In this document: positions 7,213 to 16,328 of the stretch, piece after piece
Layout of the letters: each line of letters begins with the position of its first letter
How positions within the stretch are numbered: the first letter of the stretch is position 1
Source: a bacterium
GTDB taxonomy: Bacteria; Auribacterota; UBA3054
DNA length: 64,000 nt
Assembly (NCBI GenBank): GCA_017557885.1
Contig: JAFYXV010000001.1
Span: 35,291-99,290 of the forward strand
Direction of reading: 5' to 3'
Position numbers and translations under genes: made by a program
Notes under the pieces: generated by a model
What the model was told of the DNA's origin: nothing
The model's input: the letters and a program-made list of their open reading frames with translations, nothing else
Database searches by the model: none

Positions 7213-9231
7213 TTAAGGCAGATTTCGCTTGCTTCTGAAATAGACCGCGATCTCGTTGATCCTGGCGCTTCTTTCCCTTGAGTCGAAGGTCCTTAGGCCC
7301 AGATTGTTTTCCGCAAATTCGTCGGGACGCATTCTGTTAGTGTAGAGGATCTTGAATCTGACGTAGCGGACCTCTTTGGCGCCGAAGGTGTATTCCTCGC
7401 AGGGGAGATTGGGAATGCCGTTGTTCTTTAGGCCGATGCGCTCCCAGCTTTCGCCGTCCAGGGAGATCTCAACTGTATAGCGCTGGGCACTGAGACCGTC
7501 GGCGTAAGGATAAATAGCGACTGTGTCGCAGACGGTGGGGGATTCAAGGTCGATGGTGGCGGTCTGGCCTAATCTGGTGCCTTCCCAGGCGCTGCCGTTG
7601 TCAATGACGCCGTCCGTCAAATATTCCGGGCCGCAGTCCAGGTATGTTTCATAATTGGAGGTGACGGGTTTTCCGAAAGCAAGGTTGCCCTCAATGAGGC
7701 GGGTGTCCAGCGTAGTGAAGGTGTTGGCGGAAAGGCCTGCGGAGTTTCTTAAGTTCGGGCGGTCCAAGAGGCCGCGGCCGAACTGCACGTACTGGATGTT
7801 CTTGACTTTTTCGGAAGAGATCGTCACCTGGTCAGGGGCGGTGATCTTCGCTTCGGCGGGGTGGAAGATCTTGTCGGAGCCCGCGACCTCGAAGCAGTCG
7901 GGGTCTTTGCCGTCCGCTGTCGTCAGGCCGTCGTAGGCGAAGTCGAAAGTGAGTCTGGCGCTTTGCCCTTCCAGCTCGATGCTTTTAACTTTCGGGAAGT
8001 AAGGCTTGAGTTCGGTCTTGCCGTACTGTTCGTAAAGAGCGAGGTTCGCGAGCCGGACAGCCAGGGGCTTCTTGTCCATCGGGTGGATGTTCGTCAGGTC
8101 GTCCGCTGTGTCATAGGCCAGGGCCATGCCGGTATTGGGAATGTCCAATGATCTCGTCTGGGCGTCGATGATCTCGTTGCGGTGGGTGTAGATGGCGACG
8201 TAGTGCCAGGAAGCGATCTGAACGTAATAGAAGGGCAGGTCTTCGTTCCAGATCCTGCGCCAGCCATCAACTAGGGCGTGCATCTTCTGATAATAGGATT
8301 CGCCGCAGGGACGGTCGATGACGTCGTACTCCGCCTGGTACCAGAGAAAGCCTTTTATCGCGAAGGGAACGAGAGGGTGGATCTGGGTGTTGTAGATGGA
8401 GCAGTTCTCGTAGGGCGTGGGATATTTCGGCGGCTTGGGTGGAGGAGGCATTATTTCGCCGCTTTCCACGGAAGCGGCAACTTTTTCATTCCACTCTTTG
8501 TTTCTTTTGAATGTGTTGACCAAAGAGGCCTCGTAAAGCTTGCGCTGCTTTTTAACGTCGTAAACGTTGCCTTCCATACCCTTGGTCATTTCGAATCCTT
8601 CGGGCGGGATGTAAGCCCTGATGGGCGTGCCGCCCCAACTGCTATTGATGACGCCTATGGGGGCGTCTATTTCTTCCATAAGTCTTCTCGCGAAGAAGTA
8701 GCCGATGGCGCAGAAGCCGCCGAAGGTGCCCTTGCCGGCTGTTTCCGGCGTGCAGACGGCCCACTTGGTGTCGATGTCGAAGCGGGGCGTGTAACTTGTC
8801 TTGTTGACGGTGGTCAGGATGCGGAGGAAGGGGTGGTTCGCGTTTTTTACGAGCTCCTCGCCGTTGTAGCAGGCCTTGATGCCCATCTCCATGTTGCTTT
8901 GTCCGGAGCAGAGCCAGACTTCGCCGATAAGGATGTCGCTAATTTTTATTTCTTCGCCGGTGGAGGCTTTGACTGTCAAGGTCTGCGCTTCGAAAGTTTT
9001 CGTTAAGGGCGCGAGCTTCACCATCCAGGAACCATAACTGTCGGCGGTCGTTTCCAAGGTTTGGTTTTGAAAGACGACTGTCACTTTGGCGCCGGCTTTG
9101 GCGAGTCCCCAGACGGGGACAGGCTTTCCCTGCTGCAGGACCATGTGGTCGCTGAAAATTTTCGGAAGACGAAGGGGCTCGTTCCCGATTTTGACGCCTA
9201 GTTTTTCCGCGAAGAGAAGAGGTGAATACAT
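7213..9231 (-). CDS. Sialate O-acetylesterase with C-terminal discoidin-like domain (paralog 1)
   Basis: This enzyme family removes O-acetyl groups from sialic acids or related glycans. The 672-residue protein contains a beta domain (FSDHMVLQQGKPVPVWG), the nucleophile motif EVWLCSGQSNMEMG, GVINSSWGGTPIRAY, GFLWYQAEYDV and the His-containing DDLTNIHPMDKKP. From about residue 515 a discoidin (F5/8 type C)-like carbohydrate-binding module follows (ASNYETYLDCG-type start, YTVEISLDGESWERIG). No signal peptide is evident, unlike paralog 2 at 10728. The ATG at 9231 is supported by AAGGA six bases upstream. Substrate is inferred only from the family. Confidence 0.9.
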   Translation of the reverse strand: MYSPLLFAEKLGVKIGNEPLRLPKIFSDHMVLQQGKPVPVWGLAKAGAKVTVVFQNQTLETTADSYGSWMVKLAPLTKTFEAQTLTVKASTGEEIKISDILIGEVWLCSGQSNMEMGIKACYNGEELVKNANHPFLRILTTVNKTSYTPRFDIDTKWAVCTPETAGKGTFGGFCAIGYFFARRLMEEIDAPIGVINSSWGGTPIRAYIPPEGFEMTKGMEGNVYDVKKQRKLYEASLVNTFKRNKEWNEKVAASVESGEIMPPPPKPPKYPTPYENCSIYNTQIHPLVPFAIKGFLWYQAEYDVIDRPCGESYYQKMHALVDGWRRIWNEDLPFYYVQIASWHYVAIYTHRNEIIDAQTRSLDIPNTGMALAYDTADDLTNIHPMDKKPLAVRLANLALYEQYGKTELKPYFPKVKSIELEGQSARLTFDFAYDGLTTADGKDPDCFEVAGSDKIFHPAEAKITAPDQVTISSEKVKNIQYVQFGRGLLDRPNLRNSAGLSANTFTTLDTRLIEGNLAFGKPVTSNYETYLDCGPEYLTDGVIDNGSAWEGTRLGQTATIDLESPTVCDTVAIYPYADGLSAQRYTVEISLDGESWERIGLKNNGIPNLPCEEYTFGAKEVRYVRFKILYTNRMRPDEFAENNLGLRTFDSRERSARINEIAVYFRSKRNLP

Positions 9232-9260
9232 AGTGTTCCTTATTATTTATGATTATGTTT

Positions 9261-9289
9261 ATTCTACTCCTTTCGCAAAGGCTTTTCAA
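9261..9289 (-). promoter_or_regulatory. Promoter of the first esterase gene
   Basis: On the minus strand, TTGAAA (9289-9284) and TAGAAT (9266-9261) are separated by exactly 17 bp, each hexamer one base from consensus. The -10 ends 30 bp before the ATG. Confidence 0.7.
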
Positions 9290-9412
9290 GACAGAAGGAA
9301 GGGGGGAAATTCCGCCGCGCCGGTTTAAGAAGCGAGCCTTTTGCTTTGCCGCAGGCGGCGAAAACAGGTAAATTTTCGCAGGCGATGGGGAAAATGGCGT
9401 AAGGGGGAAATT

Positions 9413-9421
9413 TGTTAAAAT
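9413..9421 (+). promoter_or_regulatory. Extended -10 promoter element for the DNA glycosylase gene
   Basis: TGTTAAAAT, one of seven TGnTAAAAT elements in the window. It ends 53 bp before the ATG at 9474. There is no recognisable -35 hexamer. Confidence 0.55.
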
Positions 9422-9473
9422 AAAGTTGTAAAATTAAAATGAAAAAAGAGAAGCTCCAAAAAGGTTTTCAAAA

Positions 9474-10007
9474 ATGCCCAGGTTGTCGAGGGAAGATTAT
9501 TTAAAGGACGCCCCCGCTTTGGCGGCGGAACTGATAGGCTGCTTCCTCTGCCGGAGGCTGGAGGACGGTTCTCTTCTGCGCTTGCGCATTACGGAAACGG
9601 AGGCCTACTACGGCGAGGAGGACAGCGCCTGCCACGCCAGCAAGGGGAGGACGAAACGCACGGAAACGCTTTACTTTTCGGGAGGCCACGCCTACGTTTA
9701 TCTCTGCTACGGGATGCATGAGATGATGAACATCGTGACAGGCCCGGCGGATCATCCGGAAGCGGTGCTTATAAGAGGCATAGAAGGAGCGGAGGGCCCG
9801 GGCAGAGTCACGAAACGGCTGAATATCGATCGCGGCCTGAACGCGGAGGATCTGGCGGTCTCGGAAAAGATCTGGGTGGAAAGAGGCGAAGGCAAACCTA
9901 AAATAAAAACTACGCCGAGGATCGGCATTGGGTACGCCAAAGCAAGGGACCGAAAGCGAAAATGGCGCTTCACGATTGCCTTGTTAGGGAAAGAAAAATC
10001 AAAATGA
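9474..10007 (+). CDS. mpg: 3-methyladenine DNA glycosylase (AAG/MPG type)
   Basis: This base-excision repair enzyme flips out and removes alkylated or deaminated purines. The 177-residue protein shows the AAG-family core: LAAELIGCFLCRR, the catalytic ITETEAYYGEEDSACHAS (first Glu of TEAY as general base), HAYVYLCYGMHEMMNIV and a late RIGIGYAKA. The length is slightly below the usual 180-200 residues because the C terminus is short. It precedes a nitroreductase gene by 32 nt, probably in one transcript ending at the terminator at 10628. Confidence 0.93.
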   Translation: MPRLSREDYLKDAPALAAELIGCFLCRRLEDGSLLRLRITETEAYYGEEDSACHASKGRTKRTETLYFSGGHAYVYLCYGMHEMMNIVTGPADHPEAVLIRGIEGAEGPGRVTKRLNIDRGLNAEDLAVSEKIWVERGEGKPKIKTTPRIGIGYAKARDRKRKWRFTIALLGKEKSK

Positions 10008-10039
10008 AAAAATTTTAACCCTTGAAAAAAGGAGAAAAT

Positions 10040-10570
10040 ATGGAGAACGTTGTTTTGAAGGCCCTGAAAGAACGCAGAAGCTGCCGCTCCTACAAAAGCG
10101 AGCAGATAAAAGACGAGGAGCTCCAGGCTGTGCTGGAGGCGGGGACCTACGCGCCCACGGGCATGGGCTACCAGGATCCCTGGATCGTGGCGGTGCAGAA
10201 TAAAGAGCTCAGGGAAAAGCTGGTCAGGATGAACGCCGCGGTCATGGGAGCCAAGAGCGATCCCTACTACGGCGCGCCAACCATCGTTCTGGTCTTCGGC
10301 TCAAGTCTGGAGAAATGGGGCAACAGCGTCTGCGACGGTTCCTTGGTATTGGGCAACATGATGCTGGCGGCCCACGCCCTGGGCCTGGGGTCCTGCTGGA
10401 TCAACCGGGAGAGGGAAATGTTCGCCACCGAGGAAGGGAAAGAATTGATGAAGTCCTTCGGACTGCCGGAGGGTCTCATCGGCATCGGCTCCGTGGCCCT
10501 GGGATATCCCGCCGCCGCCCCGAATCCTCCCAAGCCTAGAAAAGAAGGCTACTCCAGAGTTATAAAATAA
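10040..10570 (+). CDS. Nitroreductase-family FMN flavoprotein
   Basis: The 176-residue protein matches the small nitroreductase fold: an N-terminal RRSCRSYKSEQI (FMN phosphate-binding arginines), YAPTGMGYQDPW, GAPTIVLVFG, a central helix LVLGNMMLAAHALGLGSCWI and SVALGYPA near the end. Such enzymes use NAD(P)H and FMN to reduce quinones, nitroaromatics or flavins; the physiological substrate is not predictable here. The ATG at 10040 is chosen because AAAGGAG lies directly upstream; an alternative TTG at 10022 would place that site inside the gene. Confidence 0.9.
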   Translation: MENVVLKALKERRSCRSYKSEQIKDEELQAVLEAGTYAPTGMGYQDPWIVAVQNKELREKLVRMNAAVMGAKSDPYYGAPTIVLVFGSSLEKWGNSVCDGSLVLGNMMLAAHALGLGSCWINREREMFATEEGKELMKSFGLPEGLIGIGSVALGYPAAAPNPPKPRKEGYSRVIK

Positions 10571-10627
10571 AAAAGCAATGTGGGATTCCCCCCCCCTGCG
10601 GGCCGGAAATAAAAGCAAAATTGGGAG

Positions 10628-10659
10628 ACGGCGCTTCTAAATTCAGGAGCGCCGTTTTT
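10628..10659 (+). terminator. Intrinsic terminator after nitroreductase gene
   Basis: Perfect 8-bp stem ACGGCGCT / AGCGCCGT with a 12-nt loop, followed by a run of T. It lies 58 bp past the stop codon. Confidence 0.9.
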
Positions 10660-10674
10660 CCTGCCTCCTTATTT

Positions 10675-10683
10675 TGGTAAAAT
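10675..10683 (+). promoter_or_regulatory. Extended -10 promoter for second esterase operon
   Basis: TGGTAAAAT, ending 44 bp before the ATG at 10728 and just after the preceding terminator, so it must serve the esterase/MORN/hydrolase operon. Confidence 0.65.
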
Positions 10684-10727
10684 AAAGTTTGAAAAAACAA
10701 AGATAATAAACAACAATAAGGAATCTT

Positions 10728-12674
10728 ATGCAAGCTCTCTTCGCTTTTCTGCTTTCCATAGGCGTGGCTCTCGGCATGCAGCCGCTTTCCACCTCCACAG
10801 TCTTTTCGGACCACATGGTCTTCCAGCAGGGGAAGCCCGTGGCCGTCTGGGGCCAGGGGACGAAAGGCTCCACCGTGGAAGTTTCCTTCATGGACCAAAC
10901 GAAAAAAACCACCGTCTCCGACGAGGGCTTGTGGAGAGTCGATCTCGATCCCATGCCCGTCGTTAGGGAAAGCCAGACGCTGACGATAAAATCAAGCAAA
11001 GGCGAGAAGTTGGAATACAAGGACGTATTGGTGGGCGAAGTCTGGTTCTGTTCCGGACAGAGCAATATGGAGATGGGATTGGGCGCCGTGGAGAACGCGG
11101 AAGAGGAGATCAAAAACGCCACCGATCCCATGATCAGAGTCTTCGAGCCGAAGGTCAGGGCGAGATATCTGATCGCCACCGACATCGACGCCACGTGGCA
11201 CCGCTGCTCGCCGGAAGTCGTGAGGGAAGGCGCCTTCAACGGTTTCGGCGCCATCGCATACTTCTTCGCGCAAAGATTGAGAGCCGAGCTCGACGTGCCC
11301 GTGGGCGTCATCAACTCTTCCTGGGGCGGCACGCCTATCAGAGCCTACATCCCGCCGGAAATTTTCGACGAGTATCCCGAAGTGAAAGGCAATTCGGACA
11401 CCTTCTACAAGGAGAGGAAAGACTACCTCGACAAGGCCAGATGGTTCATGCAGAATTCCCAGAACTGGATCAACGACCTGAAAGACAAAATGGCCAAGGG
11501 ACATGACGAGATCGCTTACCCGCCCGCTTTCCCCGAGAATCCGAATTCCGGCGACCCCTGCGTCATCTACAACGCCATGATCGCGCCCTTGGTTCCCTAT
11601 ACCATCAAAGGCTTCCTTTGGTATCAGGGCGAATACGAAGTCATCGAGCGCGCCTGCGCCCGCGCCTATTACTATAAGATGCACGCCCTGGTGGAAGGCT
11701 GGCGCAAACTGTGGGGCGAGGAATTGCCCTTCTATTACGTCCAGATCGCCCCTTGGGCCCACTCGGGGGTGTATCAGAACAGGCCTGACATCATAGACGC
11801 CCAGATGAAGGCCCTGGACATTCCCAAGACCGGCATCGCGCTTAGCTACGACCTGGTCGACGACCTTGGCGACATCCATCCCAAAAAGAAACGCCAGCTG
11901 ACCGAGAGGCTCTCGAACCTCGCGCTCAAGGAAGTTTACGGCTACGAGGATCTGAAGCCCTACAGCCCCGTGATGCAGAAGGTCGTACTTGGCAACGCGG
12001 AGGCGAAAGTTTACTTCAGCAATGTTTACGACGGACTGAAAACCGCTGACGGCAAGGATCCCGACCTCTTCAAAGTCGCCGGCCCCGACGGCAAGTTCGT
12101 GGACGCCGCGGCGGAGATCACCGGCAAGAACGAAGTGACTTTGACCAGCGCCGAACTTCCTGAAATTAAATACGTGAGCTACGGCAGAGGTCTGACTGAT
12201 CAGCCTAACCTTAGAAACAGCGTGGGCCTTCCGGCCAGCATCTTCACGACTTTTGACCAGAGAGTGAAAAACCTCGCTTATCATCAGCCGGTGGAAGCGG
12301 AATGCTACCTCGACTGCGACGGTTACTACCTGACGGACGGCCTTACCAACCGCCACAACGGTTGGGAATCCTACAAGAAGAACGAAGGCGAAGCTATCGT
12401 CAAAATGAAAGAGCCTAAGGAAGCCGACACGGTCGTAGTTTATCCCTTCAGCGACGGAAGCGACTGGCAGCGCTTCGTTGTCAGCATCAAAGGACCTGAC
12501 GGCGAATGGAAAGAAGTTGGCAAAAAGGACGACCACAAAGCCACCAAGGAAAAATACGTTTATAAATTCGACAGGCAGGAAGTGAGCGAAATTAAGCTCC
12601 AGTGCATCCAGACTCTGAACTGGCAGCGCTCCCGCTTTAACGAAATACAGCTTTTCGACGGTTATGAGGAATAA
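10728..12674 (+). CDS. Sialate O-acetylesterase with C-terminal discoidin-like domain, secreted (paralog 2)
   Basis: The 648-residue protein has the same architecture as the gene at 7213 (FSDHMVFQQGKPVAVWG, VWFCSGQSNMEMG, GVINSSWGGTPIRAY, GFLWYQGEYEV, DDLGDIHPKKK), but begins with a signal peptide (MQALFAFLLSIGVALG), so it acts outside the cytoplasm. The catalytic serine is in SGQSNM and the histidine in DIHP. A C-terminal carbohydrate-binding-like domain starts near residue 525. It heads a plus-strand operon: the next gene starts inside its last codons, 11 bp before this stop. Ribosome-binding site AAGGA precedes the ATG. Confidence 0.92.
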   Translation: MQALFAFLLSIGVALGMQPLSTSTVFSDHMVFQQGKPVAVWGQGTKGSTVEVSFMDQTKKTTVSDEGLWRVDLDPMPVVRESQTLTIKSSKGEKLEYKDVLVGEVWFCSGQSNMEMGLGAVENAEEEIKNATDPMIRVFEPKVRARYLIATDIDATWHRCSPEVVREGAFNGFGAIAYFFAQRLRAELDVPVGVINSSWGGTPIRAYIPPEIFDEYPEVKGNSDTFYKERKDYLDKARWFMQNSQNWINDLKDKMAKGHDEIAYPPAFPENPNSGDPCVIYNAMIAPLVPYTIKGFLWYQGEYEVIERACARAYYYKMHALVEGWRKLWGEELPFYYVQIAPWAHSGVYQNRPDIIDAQMKALDIPKTGIALSYDLVDDLGDIHPKKKRQLTERLSNLALKEVYGYEDLKPYSPVMQKVVLGNAEAKVYFSNVYDGLKTADGKDPDLFKVAGPDGKFVDAAAEITGKNEVTLTSAELPEIKYVSYGRGLTDQPNLRNSVGLPASIFTTFDQRVKNLAYHQPVEAECYLDCDGYYLTDGLTNRHNGWESYKKNEGEAIVKMKEPKEADTVVVYPFSDGSDWQRFVVSIKGPDGEWKEVGKKDDHKATKEKYVYKFDRQEVSEIKLQCIQTLNWQRSRFNEIQLFDGYEE

Positions 12675-13467
12675 GCTTTTACTTTTAGTTTGCCTTTGCC
12701 TTTGCGCAGAAGCCGCACTTGCAAAGGACACGCCCAAAAGGGAAGACTTCGACGCGGCGGCGCTGCTTCTTGAGGCTGAATCCAAAAAGCCCAATATGAA
12801 AGCGCCTGCGCAGGAACCGATGCGGATGCCCAAGCCCGTCGCGCCTCCTGAAGGCGCGGAGGAAGTCTCCGCCAATTATCCCAACGGCAATCTTTTAGTC
12901 CACGGCTTCACCGTAAAGGACAAGAAAGTCGGCTACTGGTACTTCTTCTATCCGAATACCCAAATAAAAGCCGAAGGCGAGATGAAAAACGATAAAAGAT
13001 CCGGCTTCTGGGTCTATTATCACGAGAACGGCAAGCGTTCCTCGGAAGGCGAATTCGATGAAAAAGGCCTGGCGACCGGCGAATGGAAGCGCTATCATCA
13101 AAACGGCGCGCTGTCGGGCACGGGATCCTACGAGAACGGCAAGGAGGAGGGCGTCTGGACCCAATACGGCACCAACGGATATCTGGCCGCCACGACCTGC
13201 TACAAAAAAGGCCTTCAGGAAGGCTCCAGCTACATGTATGCGCCGGACGGCTCCGTCATCTCCAAGGGCAGCTTCAAAAAGGGCGAGCGCTGCGGCGCCT
13301 GGGAGCTTAAAGACCCCGAGAACGGCTCGGAATTAAAGGGCGAGATGAAAGGCGGATTGCGCGTGGGCGATTGGGTAATGAAAGACAACGCTAACAAACA
13401 GACGGTCCTTTTCAAGTACGACGAGAAAGGTCAAATGAAGAGCGTCGTGACTAACAAATGGGAATAA
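12664..13467 (+). CDS. Exported MORN-variant repeat protein
   Basis: The 267-residue protein begins with a signal peptide (MRNKLLLLVCLCLCAEAALA), then a charged linker, then from about residue 75 roughly eight tandem MORN-2 type repeats with the pattern GxWxxYxxNGxxxxxGxYxxGxxxG (for example SGFWVYYHENGKRSSEGEF, TGEWKRYHQNGALSGTGSY). Such repeats form extended beta structures; function is usually unknown, and some are annotated as toxin-antitoxin or surface proteins. The ATG lies inside the end of the esterase gene, indicating coupling. The protein is probably envelope-associated and works with the two glycan-active neighbours. Confidence 0.8.
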   Translation: MRNKLLLLVCLCLCAEAALAKDTPKREDFDAAALLLEAESKKPNMKAPAQEPMRMPKPVAPPEGAEEVSANYPNGNLLVHGFTVKDKKVGYWYFFYPNTQIKAEGEMKNDKRSGFWVYYHENGKRSSEGEFDEKGLATGEWKRYHQNGALSGTGSYENGKEEGVWTQYGTNGYLAATTCYKKGLQEGSSYMYAPDGSVISKGSFKKGERCGAWELKDPENGSELKGEMKGGLRVGDWVMKDNANKQTVLFKYDEKGQMKSVVTNKWE

Positions 13468-13469
13468 CG

Positions 13470-14822
13470 ATGCGTTTTCTTCCGCTCTTACTTTTAATCA
13501 TCTGGACTGGAACTTCAATGGCAGTTTTTACCAATTACGTGGCTGACACGGAAAAAGTCGTGAACGGCGAATTCAGCAAGGAACTGAAAGAAAAGTTTTA
13601 CAACGCCGCTTTCGAGATCGCAAAGAGAAAAATGGAGGAGGGCGCCAACGCTCTCAAAAACAATCCTCCCAAAAGGGAGATCCTGCCCAGGCTGGCCACC
13701 GGCGGCGGATTTTCCGGGCTTTTCGTCTGGGACACCTGCTTCTGCGTCATGTGGGCCAAGTACGATATGAAGCTTCCTGTCCTGACGTCCCTCGACAACT
13801 TCTACAATCTCCAGGCTGAGGACGGCTCCATCTGCCGCGAATTCTCTTACGACGGCAGCCCGGCCTGGGACGGCAGGCATCCCATCTCCTGGAATCCGCC
13901 TTTGCTTTCCTGGGCGGAATGGGAGCTCTACATTAACGGCAAGACGGATAAAGAGCGTTTGAAAAAAGTTTGGCCAAACTTAAAGAAGTTCTATCTTTTC
14001 TGCGAAAAGACTTACCGTCAGCCGGACGGCCTTTACTTCGGAGACGCCCTGGGCTGCGGGATGGACAATCTTCCGAGAATGCCGGAAAACTGGAAAGACG
14101 ACATTGAAAACGGCATCAAGTTCAAGCCGGAATATTGGCTGTTGGACGATCGTTTCGGCAATGCGGTGGCGGGAAATCCGCTCTATTCCTGGAACAAGCA
14201 GATGGACTGGATCGACATGAGCTCACAGATGGCCCTGAACGCCATATGCATGAGCCGCATAGCTTCCGCCATCGAGCTTCCCGAGGACGCCAGGGAATTC
14301 AAGGAGCGCCACGCCAAGCTTAAAGAGCTCATCAACAAATACTGCTATGATGAGGAAAGAGGTTTCTACTTCGACTGCTACAAAGGCAAAGTCATTCCGC
14401 GCTACCACGTCGGCTGTCTTTGGGTCCTGATCGCGGAGGTCGTTCCGCCGGAACGTTTGGAAAAAGTCATCCGCGTTCTGAAAGACGAAAAGATCTTCAA
14501 CCGTCCCGTGCCTTTCCCCTCGCTGCCGCCCTGCGAAACGCCCTACGAACCGGAGACCGGCTACTGGCTCGGCTCAAACTGGCCCTGCACTACGTATATG
14601 GCCCTGCGAGGCTTGAAAGCTATGGGCGCCATGGAAGAGGCGAAGTATTTCGCCAAGCGCTACTACAACGCCAATCTCAACCTTTTCCTGAAGACCGGCA
14701 CGGTCTGGGAGAACATCTCTCCCGAGCAGTGCCTGGAACCGAAGAAAGCCGGCGCCGGAAGCGATTTCGCGGGCTGGGGCAACCTGGCGCCCATCGCGGT
14801 TTATAAGGAATTCCTGGAATAA
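13470..14822 (+). CDS. Secreted (alpha/alpha)6-barrel glycoside hydrolase, trehalase / GH37-GH63 like
   Basis: Starting at the ATG at 13470, two bases after the MORN gene stop, the 450-residue protein has a signal peptide (LPLLLLIIWTGTSMA) and a trehalase-like toroid: GLFVWDTCFCVMWAKYD near residues 83-99, GCGMDNLPRMP (candidate acid D199), TGYWLGSNWPCTTYMALRG, and a closing WENISPE (candidate base) followed by SDFAGWGNLAPIA. These are hallmarks of GH37/GH63-type inverting alpha-glycosidases. The exact sugar is unknown; given the operon, a host-glycan or oligosaccharide substrate is as likely as trehalose. An in-frame ATG at 13458 lies inside the upstream gene and is not needed. Confidence 0.8.
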   Translation: MRFLPLLLLIIWTGTSMAVFTNYVADTEKVVNGEFSKELKEKFYNAAFEIAKRKMEEGANALKNNPPKREILPRLATGGGFSGLFVWDTCFCVMWAKYDMKLPVLTSLDNFYNLQAEDGSICREFSYDGSPAWDGRHPISWNPPLLSWAEWELYINGKTDKERLKKVWPNLKKFYLFCEKTYRQPDGLYFGDALGCGMDNLPRMPENWKDDIENGIKFKPEYWLLDDRFGNAVAGNPLYSWNKQMDWIDMSSQMALNAICMSRIASAIELPEDAREFKERHAKLKELINKYCYDEERGFYFDCYKGKVIPRYHVGCLWVLIAEVVPPERLEKVIRVLKDEKIFNRPVPFPSLPPCETPYEPETGYWLGSNWPCTTYMALRGLKAMGAMEEAKYFAKRYYNANLNLFLKTGTVWENISPEQCLEPKKAGAGSDFAGWGNLAPIAVYKEFLE

Positions 14823-14826
14823 TAAA

Positions 14827-16290
14827 ATGGACGAATTCGGATCGGATAAAAAAACGATAGAAAGCTCGATCGACGAGGACGAGCTGATCAAGCCCGAGGA
14901 CGAACTTCCCCCTCTTATGTGGGAGGAGCTGACGCCCGAGATGCGATCCTTCGCCTCAAAGGCCGGCTGGAGCAGCCTCATGCCGGTCCAGGCCATGACC
15001 ATACCCTACGTGCTGGCACGCCGGGACCTCATGGTGCAGTCCAGGACAGGCAGCGGCAAGACCGGAGCATATCTTCTGCCCTCTTTGCAAAGGATCAAAA
15101 AAGAGGAGGCGGACTGTCAGGTCCTGGCGGTGGCTCCCACCAGGGAGCTGGCGCTGCAGATAGAAGAGGAAGCCCTGAAGATGACCAAAGACTGCGGCAT
15201 CAAAGCCGCGGTGGTCTATGGCGGCGCGGGATATGCCAAACAGCAGGAGGAACTGCCGGGCGCCCAGATCGTCATCGGCACCCCAGGTAGGCTCCTGGAT
15301 TTTTTAATGCGGGGAACTTTGAAGCTCGCCAAACTGAGAGTCCTGATTCTCGACGAGGCGGACAGGATGCTCTCCATGGGCTTCTATCCCGACATGTGCC
15401 GCCTAAAACGCTATCTCCCCCAGAAATACAACGGCTATCTTTTCTCCGCCACCTTCCCGCAGCGGGTCTTGAACCTGGCGGGGCAGTTTTTGGAGAAGCC
15501 GGAGTTTTTGAGCCTCAGCAAGGACAACGTCCACGTTAAGGAGATCCTGCATCTTTACACGCCGGTGCCGGTCATGGAAAAAGACCGGTCGCTGGTGAGG
15601 ATCCTGGAGACTGAAGCTCCCGATTCCGTCATCGTTTTCTGCAACATGAAGACCACGGTGCACTACGTGACGGTGGTCTTGAAACGCTTCGGCTTCGAAG
15701 CGGAGGAACTTTCCGCCGACCTTCCGCAAAGGAAAAGGGAGGAGCTTATCGCCCGGCTGAAGGAGGGGCGTTTGAAGATCCTGGTGGCCACCGACATCGC
15801 GGCCCGGGGCATCGACATTCCCGCCCTCAACATGGTGGTGCAGTACGAGCCTCCGGAGGAGCAGGAGCTTTACATCCACCGGGCCGGCAGGACCGGCAGG
15901 GCGGGCGCCGCGGGCACCAGCGTTACGCTGGTCTCGCCGGGGGAGAAAGTGAAACTGATGATGATCGCGAAAGCCTACAACATCGACATGAAGGAACAGA
16001 CGTTGCCAAGCGAGGAGGAAGTAGGGAAAGTTATTTCAGGGAGGCTTCTGACGAATTTGGAGCAGAGGGCCAGGGAATTGGATCTCCTGCAGAAGGAAAG
16101 AAGCGAGCGCTTCCTGCCCTTGGCCAGGACGATCTCCTCCACGGAGGAGGGCGTGAATCTTCTGGCGGTGCTTTTCGACCGCTATTACCAGGACAGGATC
16201 ATGGAAGGCAGCGACAACTATTCGCCCAAGGTGGAAAAGGAAAAAACGCGGCAGGGAGAAAACAGGGGACGCCGCCGCCGCAAGAAATAA
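14827..16290 (+). CDS. DEAD-box ATP-dependent RNA helicase
   Basis: DEAD-box proteins unwind short RNA duplexes during ribosome assembly or mRNA decay. All motifs are present in the 487-residue protein: MPVQ (Q motif), SRTGSGKTG at 72-80, PTRELALQ, GGAG, GTPGRL, DEAD, SAT, FCNMKT, ATDIAARGID and HRAGRTGRAG. The C-terminal extension is short and ends in a basic tail (GRRRRKK), typical of RNA-tethering tails. It starts 4 nt after the hydrolase stop and precedes the YhaM-like exonuclease, suggesting an RNA-metabolism pair. Confidence 0.95.
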   Translation: MDEFGSDKKTIESSIDEDELIKPEDELPPLMWEELTPEMRSFASKAGWSSLMPVQAMTIPYVLARRDLMVQSRTGSGKTGAYLLPSLQRIKKEEADCQVLAVAPTRELALQIEEEALKMTKDCGIKAAVVYGGAGYAKQQEELPGAQIVIGTPGRLLDFLMRGTLKLAKLRVLILDEADRMLSMGFYPDMCRLKRYLPQKYNGYLFSATFPQRVLNLAGQFLEKPEFLSLSKDNVHVKEILHLYTPVPVMEKDRSLVRILETEAPDSVIVFCNMKTTVHYVTVVLKRFGFEAEELSADLPQRKREELIARLKEGRLKILVATDIAARGIDIPALNMVVQYEPPEEQELYIHRAGRTGRAGAAGTSVTLVSPGEKVKLMMIAKAYNIDMKEQTLPSEEEVGKVISGRLLTNLEQRARELDLLQKERSERFLPLARTISSTEEGVNLLAVLFDRYYQDRIMEGSDNYSPKVEKEKTRQGENRGRRRRKK

Positions 16291-16328
16291 AAACTGATCT
16301 TTCAAAAATCAAAACGGAAACGAGCAAC

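Noticed and set aside
10022-10040. TTG at 10022 as start of the nitroreductase gene
   Set aside because: It would place the strong AAAGGAG ribosome-binding site inside the coding region; the ATG at 10040 fits.
10992-12875. 627-residue minus-strand frame opposite the second esterase
   Set aside because: It overlaps conserved coding sequence on the plus strand and has no recognisable domain or start signal.
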